Shown: positions 27,094-36,904 of the stretch, piece after piece
How positions within the stretch are numbered: position 1 is the stretch's first letter
Layout of the letters: each line of letters opens with the position of its first letter
NCBI RefSeq assembly: GCF_000365025.1
Contig: NZ_KB823011.1
Coordinates: 310,001-374,000, forward strand
Direction of reading: 5' to 3'
DNA length: 64,000 nucleotides
Origin: Robiginitomaculum antarcticum DSM 21748
Lineage (GTDB): Bacteria > Pseudomonadota > Alphaproteobacteria > Caulobacterales > Maricaulaceae
Translations under genes and position numbers: made by a program
Notes under the pieces: model-generated
Told to the model about the DNA's origin: nothing
Database searches by the model: none
Seen by the model: the letters and a program-made list of their open reading frames with translations, nothing else

Positions 27094-28986
27094 TTAATCC
27101 GCTTCGGATTGCGATTTCGCGGTTTCGTATCGCGCCGCTGCGACGAGCCATTTATCTTCTAGGGCCTCGATTTCGCGTAAATGTTTTGAGCGCTTTGAAT
27201 TGATCAACGCCGCGCGCCGGGGATCATCTTGATATATATCCGGCTCAAGAAGGTCGGCCTCGCAGCATTTGACTTTAACTTTAAGCGTTGCGATCCGCGT
27301 CTCAATTGTTTCGGTGCTCTTTTTAAGTGGAGCGAGTTGCGCGCGTATGTCAGCAGCGGCCCGGCGCAGATCAGCTTTGCTCTGTATATCGGATTTTGCG
27401 GACTTCTTGGTGTCACTACGCTCACGGTCAAGCTGCTCGGCGCGGTAATCATCCAGGCTGCCTTCATAGCGTGACACAGTCCCGCCGCTAACCAGCCAGA
27501 GCCGATCAACAACCGCTTCAAGCATATTCCGGTCATGTGAAATCACAATTATGGCGCCCGCAAATTCATTTAATGAGCGGATAAGCTCTGCGCGGCTGTC
27601 CATATCCAGATGGTTGGCCGGTTCGTCGAGAACCAAAAGATGGGGCTTATGAAATCCGATCAAAGAGAATAACAAGCGCGCTTTCTCTCCTCCTGATAAA
27701 TCTCCGGCGGGCGTTTCAGCCTGTGCGTGGCCAAGCCCGAATTGTGAAAGCCGCGAACGGCGTTGCGCCTCTGTCGCGTCGGGCATCAGCTCTACAATGT
27801 GGCTATAGGCGCTTTTATTAGGACTGAGGGCGTCAATTTGGTGTTGGGCGAAATAACCGATACGTAGTTTTTTATGACTGCGGATATGTCCGGTTTGCGG
27901 CGCTATTTCCCCAACGAGTGATTTGGCGAGCGTAGACTTCCCCTCGCCATTGCGGCCTAAAATACCGATGCGGTCATCCGGATCAATGCGCAGATTGAGA
28001 CGTTTTAGAACTGATATGTCCGGCGCGTAACCGAGGGCGACATTGTCGAAGCGAAAGATGGGCGGGTTTAGCGGCCGCTTGGCACTGGGCAGGTGGATAG
28101 ACGGGATCGGATCATCAATAATAGTTGCGACCGGCTTCATTTTTTCCAGGCGTTTCACCCGCGACTGGGCCTGCCTGGCTTTATTAGCTTGCGCGCGGAA
28201 ACGGTTTACAAAAGCCTCAAGATGGCGGCGCTCATCATCCTGCTTGGCGCGCTGGGCATTGGACAGCCGCTGCTGCTCGGCTAGAATGGCTTCGAACTGA
28301 TCGTAATTACCCGTATATCCGAATAATTTCCCGCTGCGCAAATGCGCGATATGACTCACGGCTGTGTTTAAAAACGAACGGTCATGAGAGATGATCAGCG
28401 CCGTGCCATTGTAGCTGCGAATATGATTTTCCAGCCAGACCGCACCCTCGACATCCAGATAGTTGGTAGGCTCGTCTAAAAGTAAAAGGTCAGGATTGGC
28501 GAAGAGCATAGCCGCGAGAGCTACGCGCATTCTCCAGCCGCCGGAAAAGTCGGAGCAGGGCAGCAATTGGTCAGACGCGCTAAACCCTAAACCTGCGAGG
28601 ATGGAAGCGCCGCGCGCCTCAGCGCTATAGGCGGAAATATCGCTCAGGCGGGCGTAAATTTGCGCAAGGCGCGCGCCGCCTGTTTCGGTTTGCGCTTCCT
28701 GCAGCAAGGCGCTGCGTTCTGTATCGGCCGCCAGGACAGTCTCGATCAGGCTTTGCGGCCCGGAGGGCACTTCTTGGTCCACACATCCGAGGCGCATATT
28801 TTTTCGTAAATTCACACTGCCATCATCGGGCGCAATTTCACCTTTTATCAGGCGAAATAAGGTCGATTTGCCCGTACCATTCCGCCCGATAAGGCCGACT
28901 TTCTGCCCCTGCGTTACGGCCAAAGTCGCCTGATCGAACAGCATACGGCCTTCAATACGGTAGGTCAGGTCGTTGATATGGAGCAT
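27094..28986 (-). CDS. ABC-F family ATPase (YheS/Uup type)
   Basis: 630 residues from the ATG at 28986 (MLHINDLTYRIEG, the usual beginning of the family); in-frame starts at 29019 and 29049 would add an unmatched extension. Two ABC cassettes without membrane segments: Walker A GRNGTGKST and GRNGEGKST, signatures FSGGWRMR and LSGGEKAR, a linker between them, and a charged coiled-coil tail (about 545-625). ABC-F proteins act on the ribosome or, like Uup, on DNA and ribosome assembly. Divergent from ndk. Confidence 0.92.
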   Translation of the reverse strand: MLHINDLTYRIEGRMLFDQATLAVTQGQKVGLIGRNGTGKSTLFRLIKGEIAPDDGSVNLRKNMRLGCVDQEVPSGPQSLIETVLAADTERSALLQEAQTETGGARLAQIYARLSDISAYSAEARGASILAGLGFSASDQLLPCSDFSGGWRMRVALAAMLFANPDLLLLDEPTNYLDVEGAVWLENHIRSYNGTALIISHDRSFLNTAVSHIAHLRSGKLFGYTGNYDQFEAILAEQQRLSNAQRAKQDDERRHLEAFVNRFRAQANKARQAQSRVKRLEKMKPVATIIDDPIPSIHLPSAKRPLNPPIFRFDNVALGYAPDISVLKRLNLRIDPDDRIGILGRNGEGKSTLAKSLVGEIAPQTGHIRSHKKLRIGYFAQHQIDALSPNKSAYSHIVELMPDATEAQRRSRLSQFGLGHAQAETPAGDLSGGEKARLLFSLIGFHKPHLLVLDEPANHLDMDSRAELIRSLNEFAGAIIVISHDRNMLEAVVDRLWLVSGGTVSRYEGSLDDYRAEQLDRERSDTKKSAKSDIQSKADLRRAAADIRAQLAPLKKSTETIETRIATLKVKVKCCEADLLEPDIYQDDPRRAALINSKRSKHLREIEALEDKWLVAAARYETAKSQSEAD

Positions 28987-29033
28987 AGAAAATATCAGGG
29001 GGTTTGCGAGTATCGTCATGTGCTTAACACGAC

Positions 29034-29062
29034 TTGTAGGCCGGGCCAACGCCCGTTATAGA
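29034..29062 (+). promoter_or_regulatory. Candidate promoter for ndk
   Basis: TTGTAG and TATAGA with a 17-base spacer, about 35 bp before the ndk start. The RBS AGGAG lies between them and the ATG. Confidence 0.5.
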
Positions 29063-29096
29063 GCGCGCGATATTCAAATCCCAACAGGAGTGCCCC

Positions 29097-29519
29097 ATGG
29101 CTACCCAACGTACATTTTCAATTATTAAACCCGATGCGACACGCCGGAATTTGACCGGCGCGATCAACGCAAAAATCGAAGAGGCCGGCCTGCGCATTAT
29201 TGCGCAAAAGCGTATTCGTCTGTCCGAAGAGCAAGCCAAAGGCTTTTACGCCGTTCATGCAGAGCGTCCGTTTTATAATGACCTTGTGAAATTTATGATG
29301 TCCGGCCCTGTGGTGGTTCAGGCTCTGGAAGGCGAAAACGCCATCGCGAAATACCGCGAAGTTATGGGGGCTACAAATCCTAAAGATGCGACTGCCGGTA
29401 CTATCCGCGCAGAATTTGCAGAATCTATCGAAGCGAACTCCGTTCATGGATCCGACGCTGAAGAGACTGCAGCGCAAGAAATTCCGTTCTTCTTTACAGA
29501 TGACGAAATCGTCGGATAA
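29097..29519 (+). CDS. ndk: Nucleoside diphosphate kinase
   Basis: 140 residues. Exchanges the gamma-phosphate among nucleotides through a phosphohistidine, H117 in NSVHGSDA. N-terminal [14 protein letters not shown] is the family start. Strong RBS (AGGAG). Own promoter-like sequence upstream and an ideal terminator downstream indicate a single-gene transcript. Confidence 0.97.
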   Translation: MATQRTFSIIKPDATRRNLTGAINAKIEEAGLRIIAQKRIRLSEEQAKGFYAVHAERPFYNDLVKFMMSGPVVVQALEGENAIAKYREVMGATNPKDATAGTIRAEFAESIEANSVHGSDAEETAAQEIPFFFTDDEIVG

Positions 29520-29537
29520 AGTCTTACTAATATTAAT

Positions 29538-29569
29538 AAAAAAGGCCGGGCAATTGCCCGGCCTTTTTT
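29538..29569. terminator. Bidirectional Rho-independent terminator between ndk and the vWA gene
   Basis: A perfect 20-bp palindrome (29544-29563, GGCCGGGCAA and its complement) flanked by six A and six T. It works for ndk on the plus strand and the vWA gene, whose stop is at 29574, on the minus strand. Confidence 0.92.
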
Positions 29570-29573
29570 GTAT

Positions 29574-30986
29574 CTAATATCTGATCCTTATCGAATCTTC
29601 GAGAATGTCGGCTCCGATGCTGTCGAAGACCAGATCGAGAACCTGAGCATTTTCTGCATTCTTGAAATATTCTTCTCCAGAAGAGCAAGCGAGAAGCAAA
29701 GCGTTGGCGCGGTCAACATCCGCACGCTTCCATTCACTATCTTTTGCGTTAATCGTTAAAGCATATCCGACTGAGTAAATTTTTACGTCTTGAGCTTTTA
29801 AATCACCGCATGAGCTAATCGTTGCAGCGTCATAACTTGAGATTTCATCGCAAATGGTCTGTTCTTCCCAATATTGACCCCATTCATCATACTCGCGCGC
29901 CCAGACACGATACCATCCATCGGAATTACTTTTATTCTCATGGCTGATTGTCCAGCTATTCCAATGTAAATAGTGCCAATGCCCCATAGCTGCACGGCAA
30001 TTTTCGTAATCAGTGACATTGTTTTGTCCGTCAGTCATGAAGACCACATATTTTAACGGCTCAGCACCGTTTTCACTCAGATGAATATCCTCTTCACCAC
30101 CCATACGCGTGTTCATACGAGCCATTGCGCCGCTGGAATTGGTGCCGCCACTTGCAGCCATGTTGTCAATTGTAGAGTCGGGAATAACGGACCAATCAAA
30201 TGCCCGCTCGGTAATGTGTTCGTAACTGCCGCTACTCCAGCTACTTTTTACGGCGTAGGTAAGCATATTCAGACGAACATATTTATTTTCCCCTGAGGGG
30301 TTTTCACCACGACCTTGATCTTCAAGAACGGCGCTGGCTATGACACCTTCCATTTCATCCATGAAACTTTTGACCGTCGTTTTCAATCCGGTCATACGGA
30401 CGGTTCCGTTGCCGTCATCAAAAGACATAGAGCCGGAATTATCTAAAACTAATCCAATAGAGGCCGGGTCTTTTAAATCCTGTGTTTCATATGAAACGGT
30501 CGAACTGGCAGAAAAATCAATATTATCGACACCGACTATACCCATGAAAGCCGGACGTGTCTGGCCATATACATATGCAGTGACCATGCCGTTTTCCGGA
30601 TAGTCATATTTTATTTTGAAATTAGGGGGCTCACGATCGGCCAGCTGACCTGCCTCGCCGCGCTGAGTCGCCATGCTATCGCCATATGTCCCAATGGAAA
30701 TACCGATGTCTTCAAGATAATACTTGGTATCGTGTTTAAATCCCTCGGTGTTGTCAGACGGGGTCGCGCCATTATGATCACGGATGAAAACCGCCGCCGA
30801 TAGAGCGAGCATATCCGCTGTCGCGACAGAATTAACGCGCGCCGTCGTGACTTCACTGTAATCATAAGCCGAGCCTACAGCGATAACGACAGCGGAGAGG
30901 GCCGTGGCCCACATAACAGCCATCGTCCCGTCAGCATTGGTATTAAAACGGTTTATAAATCGTTTTAAAGTGCTCTGATATCCCAT
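29574..30986 (-). CDS. TadG-like protein with von Willebrand factor A domain, copy 1
   Basis: 470 residues from the ATG at 30986, chosen to match the sister gene; a TTG 33 bp upstream is also in frame. N-terminal TadE/G-type anchor: basic start, then the hydrophobic helix MAVMWATALSAVVIAVG (about 22-38). A TadG-like linker follows, then a vWA domain with MIDAS elements DNSGS (182-186), GGTNSSGA and VFMTDGQ. Aromatic-rich insert with repeated Trp in the second half. Probably held by one membrane helix with the vWA domain outside, as in Flp/Tad pilus proteins, yet no tad genes are near. Tandem paralogue of the next gene. Confidence 0.85.
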   Translation of the reverse strand: MGYQSTLKRFINRFNTNADGTMAVMWATALSAVVIAVGSAYDYSEVTTARVNSVATADMLALSAAVFIRDHNGATPSDNTEGFKHDTKYYLEDIGISIGTYGDSMATQRGEAGQLADREPPNFKIKYDYPENGMVTAYVYGQTRPAFMGIVGVDNIDFSASSTVSYETQDLKDPASIGLVLDNSGSMSFDDGNGTVRMTGLKTTVKSFMDEMEGVIASAVLEDQGRGENPSGENKYVRLNMLTYAVKSSWSSGSYEHITERAFDWSVIPDSTIDNMAASGGTNSSGAMARMNTRMGGEEDIHLSENGAEPLKYVVFMTDGQNNVTDYENCRAAMGHWHYLHWNSWTISHENKSNSDGWYRVWAREYDEWGQYWEEQTICDEISSYDAATISSCGDLKAQDVKIYSVGYALTINAKDSEWKRADVDRANALLLACSSGEEYFKNAENAQVLDLVFDSIGADILEDSIRIRY

Positions 30987-31115
30987 ATCTCGTACCCAGA
31001 CAAAATCGAAGACCCCCAAAATGCGGAGTCTATTTGGATAAGAAAGTAGGGATAAGGCATAAATGTCGCCTCAAGAGAGGTGGTAAATATAGTCCTAAGT
31101 CTAAAGATTATTAAT

Positions 31116-31146
31116 AAAAAGGCCGTTCGATTGCCCGGTCTATTTG
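31116..31146 (-). terminator. Decayed copy of the terminator, between the vWA genes
   Basis: Same place in copy 2 as the strong palindrome at 29544-29563, but with several substitutions: only the outer five pairs and a few inner ones remain and the U-run is broken. Transcription from copy 2 into copy 1 may therefore read through. Confidence 0.5.
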
Positions 31147-31149
31147 TGT

Positions 31150-32568
31150 CTAATATCTGATCCTTATCGAATCTTCGACTATATCTTCGCCGATGCTTTC
31201 AAATGCAAGATTGAGGCTATTTGCATTTTGTGCGTCTTTGAAATATTCGGGCCCTGTCGCACATCCCAGTAGAAGGGCATTGGCCCGGGCCACTTCAGCG
31301 CGTTTCCATTCACTATCTGTGGCGTTAATTGTTAAAGCGTAACCTATTGAATAGATTTTTGAACCTTGCTCCTTTAACTCGCCGCATGAGCTAATGGTTG
31401 CGGCATCATAGCTTGATATCTCGTCACAAATCGTTTGCTCGCTCCAATATTGGCCCCATTCATCATACTCTCTGGCCCAGACACGATACCATCCATTGGA
31501 GTTGCTTTTATCCTCATGGCTGAGTGTCCAGCTATTCCAATGCAGATAGTGCCAGTGTCCCTGTGCAGCCCGGCAGTTGGAATTTGACGTGACGTTGTTA
31601 ACGCCGTCCGTCATAAACAAGACATATTTTAGCGGGTTTCCCCCATTCTTCTTCTCATGCGTATCGGGCTCATCTTTCATACGGTAATTCATCAGAGCCA
31701 TAGCACCGCTTGAATTTGTCCCGCCATCGGCGACCATAGCATCAATTTTACTGTCTGAAATTGTAGACCATTTGAAGCGCTCTTCATCAATATCTTGATA
31801 GCTCTGGCCGTTATTTTTGTTTTTAACGGCGTAAGTAATCATATTCGTTCGTAAATATTTATTCTGGTTCGTCGCATTGGCTTGTCCCTGTCCGGGATTG
31901 TCCTCAGCTGTCGCCATATCAATCACGTCGTCCATTTGTACCATAAAGCCTTTGACTGTCGTTTTTAAGCCCGTCATGCGAATAGTTCCTGTGCCGTCAT
32001 CCCACGCCATTGAGCCGGAATTATCCAAAACCAGTCCGATAGAGGCCGGGTCTTTTAGATCCTGGGTTTCATATGAAACCGTAGACGATGCAGAGAAATC
32101 AACATTGTCAATGCCAACGATGCCCATAAAGGCCGGCCGGGTTTGGCCGTAGACAAAGGCGCTGACCATGCCTGTTTCAGGGTGATCATATTTAATTCTA
32201 AAGTTCGGTTTCTCTAAATCTTTGTTGCGCCCTTTTTTGCCTCGAAATTTGGCTTTGCGGTCAGCATAGGGCGTTATATCGATACCGATATCTTCAAGAT
32301 AATAGCGTTGGTTATGTTTAAAACCTTCTTTATTCGTATTAGGGGTTTCTCCGTCATGGTCGCGAATATAAACCGCAGCAGATAGGGCGAGCATATCCGC
32401 CGTCGCGACAGACTGAACGCGCGCCGTCGTGACTTTGCTATAATCATAGGCTGAGCCCGCAGCGAGGACGACAGCCGAAAGGGATGTAGCCCACAAAACG
32501 GCCATTGTCCCGTCAGAATTGCTTTTGAAGCGGTTTATAAACCGTTTTAACGATCTGTGATGTCCCAT
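31150..32568 (-). CDS. TadG-like protein with von Willebrand factor A domain, copy 2
   Basis: 472 residues, ATG at 32568. Same layout as copy 1: membrane helix about 22-38, MIDAS DNSGS at 182-186, GGTNSSGA, VLFMTDG, and the Trp-rich insert. Differences cluster in a Lys/Arg-rich loop (about 103-120, versus an acidic/neutral loop in copy 1) and around 205-270. It lies directly after purN on the same strand, but its 110-bp leader and the repeat boundary suggest its own promoter. Metal-dependent ligand binding by vWA is known for the fold; the ligand here is unknown. Confidence 0.85.
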   Translation of the reverse strand: MGHHRSLKRFINRFKSNSDGTMAVLWATSLSAVVLAAGSAYDYSKVTTARVQSVATADMLALSAAVYIRDHDGETPNTNKEGFKHNQRYYLEDIGIDITPYADRKAKFRGKKGRNKDLEKPNFRIKYDHPETGMVSAFVYGQTRPAFMGIVGIDNVDFSASSTVSYETQDLKDPASIGLVLDNSGSMAWDDGTGTIRMTGLKTTVKGFMVQMDDVIDMATAEDNPGQGQANATNQNKYLRTNMITYAVKNKNNGQSYQDIDEERFKWSTISDSKIDAMVADGGTNSSGAMALMNYRMKDEPDTHEKKNGGNPLKYVLFMTDGVNNVTSNSNCRAAQGHWHYLHWNSWTLSHEDKSNSNGWYRVWAREYDEWGQYWSEQTICDEISSYDAATISSCGELKEQGSKIYSIGYALTINATDSEWKRAEVARANALLLGCATGPEYFKDAQNANSLNLAFESIGEDIVEDSIRIRY

Positions 32569-32677
32569 ATTCCATACCCAGACAAAATCAAAGACCGCGC
32601 AATATGCGGAGCCTATTTGGATAAGAGTGTAAGGATAAAGGATAAATATCGCCTCAAGAGAGGTGGTGAATATAGTC

Positions 32678-33289
32678 TTAACGCTTATCAGAGGTAGAGG
32701 GATCGCGTGGTGTAAAATCCAGTAAAGCGAATTTTAAAGCCCGAATATAAAGGTTATGCTCTTGCGCCCGGACTTTTTGAGATAAGCTTTCCGGCGTATC
32801 ATCATCATCGACTTTGACCCGTATCTGCGTAATCACGCTGCCGCTATCGAGATCAGCAGTGACATAATGCACGGACGCGCCGTGCCACGGCTCGCGGGCG
32901 GCGATAGCCCGCGCATGGGTGTTAAGCCCTTTATATTTCGGCAAAAGTGAGGGGTGAATATTAATCATCCGACCGGCCCAATTTGAGACAAATTGCCCGG
33001 TCAGAACACGCATAAACCCCGCGCAACAAATAAAGTCTACATTGTGGGATATGAGCTGGCGCTGCATTTCCGCCTCGAAATCCTCGCGGCTGTCATAATC
33101 CTTATGATCTATGGCAACGGCCGGAATGCCCAAACTGGCTGCTTTGGTCAGTCCTGCAGCTTTTGGGCGATTACTGATCACCAGAACAATTTCTGCCGGA
33201 TAATCGGGATCGGATTGCGACGCTTTGATCAGCGCCTCCATATTGGAGCCCCCGCCGGAGATCAGGATGGCTGTGCGCGTGCGGGTCAT
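32678..33289 (-). CDS. purN: Phosphoribosylglycinamide formyltransferase
   Basis: 203 residues; third step of purine synthesis, formylates GAR using 10-formyl-THF. Landmarks: ISGGGSNMEAL, CAGFMRVL, catalytic INIHPSLLPKYKG, and the DSGSVI aspartate. One base separates it from purM upstream, giving a purM-purN operon. Confidence 0.96.
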   Translation of the reverse strand: MTRTRTAILISGGGSNMEALIKASQSDPDYPAEIVLVISNRPKAAGLTKAASLGIPAVAIDHKDYDSREDFEAEMQRQLISHNVDFICCAGFMRVLTGQFVSNWAGRMINIHPSLLPKYKGLNTHARAIAAREPWHGASVHYVTADLDSGSVITQIRVKVDDDDTPESLSQKVRAQEHNLYIRALKFALLDFTPRDPSTSDKR

Positions 33290-33290
33290 C

Positions 33291-34328
33291 TTATGTCTGC
33301 TTTAACGCTCCAATGATTTTGGCATCCGGCTCTCCGCTCTTACGGAGCAGCGTTAATGCGGCTTCGGCTTTATCCGCGCTGACCGCCAGAACCATGCCAA
33401 CGTCGCAGTTAAAAGCGCGCTGCATTTCCGCTTCATCAATATTACCCGTCTCTTGCAACCATACAAAAACGGCAGAACGGTCAATCGCCGCAAAATCATA
33501 CTCAGCGGTCAAATGATCCGGCAGCATGCGCGGCGTATTTTCAGTCAGGCCGCCGCCGGTTATATGCGCCAGTCCTTTAATATGCCCTGCACGAATAGAT
33601 GGCAAAACGGATTTAACATAAATACGCGTCGGGCTCAGAAGCGCTGCGCCAAGGCTTTGTCCGGGTGCGAAGGGGGCATCATCTTCCCATGACAATCCGG
33701 CGATCTCGACAACTTTTCGTATCAGCGAATAACCATTGGAATGCGGTCCTGATGAGGGCAGGCCGATCAGAACATCGCCGGCGACCATGTCATCCATGAG
33801 CGGCAGCAGCGCGTTGCGCTCCGCCGCCCCGACAACAAATCCGGCCAGATCAAAATCATCGCCCTCATACATGCCCGGCATTTCAGCTGTCTCGCCGCCG
33901 ATAAGCGCGCAGCCTGCCTGTTTGCATCCTTCGGCAATGCCCGAAACAACCTTAGCGGCTTTCTCAGGGGCCAATTTACCTGTCGCGAAATAGTCGAGGA
34001 AAAACAGCGGTTCCGCGCCATTAGCCAAGACGTCATTGACGCACATGGCCACCAGATCAATGCCGACCGTGTCGAGTATGCCGCTATCAATCGCGATGCG
34101 CAGTTTTGTGCCGACGCCATCCGTTCCGCTAATCAAGACCGGATCCGTATATCCCGCGGCTTTAAGGTCAAATGCACCGCCAAATCCGCCAAGTCCGCCC
34201 ATCACGCCTGCGCGCATCGTCGCCTTGGCCATGGGCTTGATCATATCGATAAGGCTGTCGCCCGCATCGATATCCACGCCCGCATCGGCATAGGTCAAAC
34301 CTGATTTAGGGCTAGTCTCTCGCGTCAT
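33291..34328 (-). CDS. purM: Phosphoribosylformylglycinamidine cyclo-ligase
   Basis: 345 residues from the ATG at 34328 ([19 protein letters not shown]); the frame is open 66 bp further upstream but without family match. AIR synthetase closes the imidazole ring with ATP. Landmarks: [42 protein letters not shown] and GGETAEMPG. Followed immediately by purN. Confidence 0.96.
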   Translation of the reverse strand: MTRETSPKSGLTYADAGVDIDAGDSLIDMIKPMAKATMRAGVMGGLGGFGGAFDLKAAGYTDPVLISGTDGVGTKLRIAIDSGILDTVGIDLVAMCVNDVLANGAEPLFFLDYFATGKLAPEKAAKVVSGIAEGCKQAGCALIGGETAEMPGMYEGDDFDLAGFVVGAAERNALLPLMDDMVAGDVLIGLPSSGPHSNGYSLIRKVVEIAGLSWEDDAPFAPGQSLGAALLSPTRIYVKSVLPSIRAGHIKGLAHITGGGLTENTPRMLPDHLTAEYDFAAIDRSAVFVWLQETGNIDEAEMQRAFNCDVGMVLAVSADKAEAALTLLRKSGEPDAKIIGALKQT

Positions 34329-34466
34329 GATTATGCCTATTATATCGCCATGATTATTGTGTGGCCTTATGCTGCGCTGCGCTGCGCCGCGCAAGGGCAG
34401 GGATGTGACAATCTGTTGGCAGATACAGAGAAATCAGGTTAGGTGATAGCTAAGACAGGAGACTCT

Positions 34467-35471
34467 ATGTTGCGCGCTTTCATTTTCTTTATCGTATTTA
34501 CGCTATTGGGCGCGGTCCGCGCCTTTGCGGGAGACCCTTTTACAGTGACTGCCGTGCCGTTTGATGCCGACGGCAAAAATGCAATACAAGCCCAGACCAA
34601 AGCGCTCGCTGAAGGGCAGGTCATGGCCGCGCGCATTATGATTGACCGCCTTAATGCCCGCCCGGGCGCGTCTATTCCTGCTATTACGCCGCAAACCGCA
34701 GCCAAGATGATGCGCGCGATGAGTCTGGCCAATGAACGCCGCTCAAATTCGCGCTATATGGGCGATATTACGGTCGCCTTTAATCCACAGGCGGTTCAGA
34801 CATTTGCCCGTGAAAACGGCCTCACTTTGGTCACGCAGCAAGATGCGCCGCGGCTTGTTATTCCTCTTTCGCCAAACGGGTTTGCGGATGGCGCGCAGTG
34901 GTTCACAGATTTTCGCGAAGGCGGTTATGATAATGGGCTAGCGCCGCTTGTCGCGCTGCCGGACGATCAGCGCTATAGCGGCTATATCCGCGCTGATGCA
35001 GCGCGCTCAGGCGATCTGGATGCCTTGCGCCAGACCGGACGCGCCGTCGGCGTCACAAATGTCCTGATCGCGTCGGCCAATAGCGCCGGCACGCGCATCA
35101 CCCTCACAGATATTGCGCTGGATACGGGCCGCACTAGCGATCTAGGCACAGTGAGTTCTAACGCCGAAATGGCGGCCCGCATGGATAATGCGTGGAAAAA
35201 ACGCGCGACGGCCAAGCCGGCCAAAACGCACGAGATGACTGTGACCGTGCTGTATAGCAGTCATCAGGACTGGCAGCGTATACAGCGTCTTATAAACGGC
35301 TCCAGTCTGATTAGCGGCGCGCGGCTTGATGCTCTGTCCAAAGACGGCGCATTGATGCGCTTAACCGTGAGCGGGCCGATGGACGATCTTGTCAAAGAGC
35401 TGGAATATCGCGGCGTCGAAATTAAAGAGCTGCCGCCCATTGGCACGGTCATGCGCTTCGCCGGACGGTAA
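34467..35471 (+). CDS. DUF2066 family exported protein
   Basis: 334 residues from the ATG at 34467, which has an AGGAG site; a GTG 24 bp upstream is in frame. Signal peptide about 1-21 (cleavage after AFA). The rest is a DUF2066-type protein (QVMAARIMIDRLN; RYMGDITVAFNPQAVQTFARENG). Members occur between the purM-purN genes and hda in proteobacteria, as here. Function unknown; probably periplasmic. Twelve bp before hda, so likely cotranscribed. Confidence 0.75.
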   Translation: MLRAFIFFIVFTLLGAVRAFAGDPFTVTAVPFDADGKNAIQAQTKALAEGQVMAARIMIDRLNARPGASIPAITPQTAAKMMRAMSLANERRSNSRYMGDITVAFNPQAVQTFARENGLTLVTQQDAPRLVIPLSPNGFADGAQWFTDFREGGYDNGLAPLVALPDDQRYSGYIRADAARSGDLDALRQTGRAVGVTNVLIASANSAGTRITLTDIALDTGRTSDLGTVSSNAEMAARMDNAWKKRATAKPAKTHEMTVTVLYSSHQDWQRIQRLINGSSLISGARLDALSKDGALMRLTVSGPMDDLVKELEYRGVEIKELPPIGTVMRFAGR

Positions 35472-35483
35472 CGGAAAGATAGG

Positions 35484-36164
35484 ATGGCGGCTGCGCCGAC
35501 ACAAATTCCCTTCGAGCTTCGCATCGCGCCTGACTTTTCCCGCGCCGCCTTTGAGGCTGCGCCAAGTAATCAGGAAGCCTTATCTGCGATTGAAAGCGTT
35601 GCGCCGTGGCCCAACCGAGCTCTTGCGCTGGCCGGACCGCGCGGCACAGGCAAGACGCATTTAGGCCATATCTGGATATCCGCGCAGACCGGCAAGTCTA
35701 CAGCTGCGCGCAATAGGCTCGCGCTCTCCGATCTTGATGATCTGAATGGTCACGCCGTCTGGATGGATAATGCCGACAAGGTTGACGAGCAGGTTTTATT
35801 TGGTCTCATCAACATGGCGCTTCTGGAAAGGCTTACATCGCTATTGCTGACCAGCCGCGCTTTGCCGTCGGATTGGAATGTCAAAATACCCGACCTGCGA
35901 TCCCGGCTTAATGCGCTCACCGTGGCGCGCATTGATCCGCCCGAAGACGCTTTGCTGCGCCGTATTTATGTCAATCTTCTGGCCGAGCGCGGACGGCAGC
36001 CTGACGGCGCCGTGATTGACTATCTCGTCAATTACGGGGAACGCTCCGCGGCTGCGGCGCAGAAAACGGCTGCAGCGCTGGACGTTATGGCGGCCTCGAA
36101 AAAGAGCAAAATCACAAAAGCGCTGGCCCGCATTTACTTTGAGAGCCAAGGGGAGCTGTTTTAA
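35484..36164 (+). CDS. hda: DnaA-like regulator of replication initiation (HdaA)
   Basis: 226 residues, AAA+ domain related to DnaA domain III but lacking the DNA-binding domain. The QIPFEL motif at the N-terminus is a plausible sliding-clamp binding site. Walker A GPRGTGKT (51-58) and Walker B-like VWMDNAD follow. Hda with the clamp stimulates DnaA-ATP hydrolysis and so limits re-initiation; HdaA does this in Caulobacter. Stops overlap the convergent SDR gene by 4 bp. Confidence 0.88.
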   Translation: MAAAPTQIPFELRIAPDFSRAAFEAAPSNQEALSAIESVAPWPNRALALAGPRGTGKTHLGHIWISAQTGKSTAARNRLALSDLDDLNGHAVWMDNADKVDEQVLFGLINMALLERLTSLLLTSRALPSDWNVKIPDLRSRLNALTVARIDPPEDALLRRIYVNLLAERGRQPDGAVIDYLVNYGERSAAAAQKTAAALDVMAASKKSKITKALARIYFESQGELF

Positions 36165-36904
36165 AATGCGATCCGCTGCCCGTCCCACGCGAAAAGATCA
36201 CCTGTATCTTCAACGGTCAATCCATCAATCACGTCAAGTAGGTGTGCCGCGCTATACTCTGCTGTGAACAATTTACCGTCGGGCACATTTCCCTGAAACG
36301 GCTTAGACAAGTCTGTATCCACAGTGCCAGGGTGAAGACCCACAATAATGCTCTCTTTAAATCTGCGGCCATGTTCAATGGATAGATTTTTTAGCACCAT
36401 ATTGAGCGCCGCTTTCGCCGCGCGATATGCATACCATCCGCCCATGCGGTTATCTGAAATACTTCCGACGCGGGCAGACAGCGCCGTAAAAACTGTTTTG
36501 CCGTCGCGTTTTAGGAGCGGGAGAAAATATTTCGCCGTTAGAGCGGGGCCAGCGACATTCGCGGCAAAGCTTTTGGCGAAAGCATCATGAGAGAGATCGC
36601 GCGTCGATTTTTCCGGTGAGATGCCGTTGCCATGAAGCAGGCCGGTCGCCACAATAATCAAATCGAATTTGCCTGTCTCGCGCAAGACTTCGGCTCCTGC
36701 TTTAATGGTCTCTACATCAGAAAAATCAAAGGTTAGCGGCTTGATCTTATCGCCGCGCGGGACAGCGCCTGTCCGCGAGAGGGCGTAGACATCTGTGACG
36801 CGGTCATGAGCGGCGAGGGACTCTATAAAGGCGCGGCCTATTCCGCCTGTCGCGCCGATAACAATCACGCGCATATTATCGGAGAAGCTGGCGAGCGGGG
36901 TCAT
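36161..36904 (-). CDS. Short-chain dehydrogenase/reductase
   Basis: 247 residues. Cofactor loop GATGGIGRA (17-25), catalytic Y160 and K164 (YRAAK) with a serine around 143-148. Resembles the C-factor/YciK-like SDR branch; substrate unknown. The start at 36904 is backed by an ATGA overlap with the DUF2256 gene upstream. A later ATG (36874, MRVIVIG) is possible but lacks a ribosome-binding site. Confidence 0.85.
   Translation of the reverse strand: MTPLASFSDNMRVIVIGATGGIGRAFIESLAAHDRVTDVYALSRTGAVPRGDKIKPLTFDFSDVETIKAGAEVLRETGKFDLIIVATGLLHGNGISPEKSTRDLSHDAFAKSFAANVAGPALTAKYFLPLLKRDGKTVFTALSARVGSISDNRMGGWYAYRAAKAALNMVLKNLSIEHGRRFKESIIVGLHPGTVDTDLSKPFQGNVPDGKLFTAEYSAAHLLDVIDGLTVEDTGDLFAWDGQRIAF

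Larger units (their letters stand above)
29531..31098. repeat. Direct repeat unit, copy 1 (vWA gene with leader and terminator)
   Basis: About 1.57 kb that matches 31109-32681 throughout: a terminator region, a vWA gene, and the roughly 110-bp leader. Boundaries are by eye. The leader of this copy even ends with a relic of the sequence found around the purN stop beside copy 2, so the duplicated segment began at purN. Confidence 0.8.
31109..32681. repeat. Direct repeat unit, copy 2 (vWA gene with leader and decayed terminator)
   Basis: Second copy of the unit at 29531-31098, in the same orientation and directly adjoining it. It ends at the purN stop codon. Coding parts align without a gap for at least the first 200 codons. 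Confidence 0.8.

Noticed and set aside
29538-29569. A 20-bp perfect palindrome that might be an operator or recombination site
   Set aside because: Flanking A6 and T6 runs and its position between two convergent stops identify it as a bidirectional terminator.
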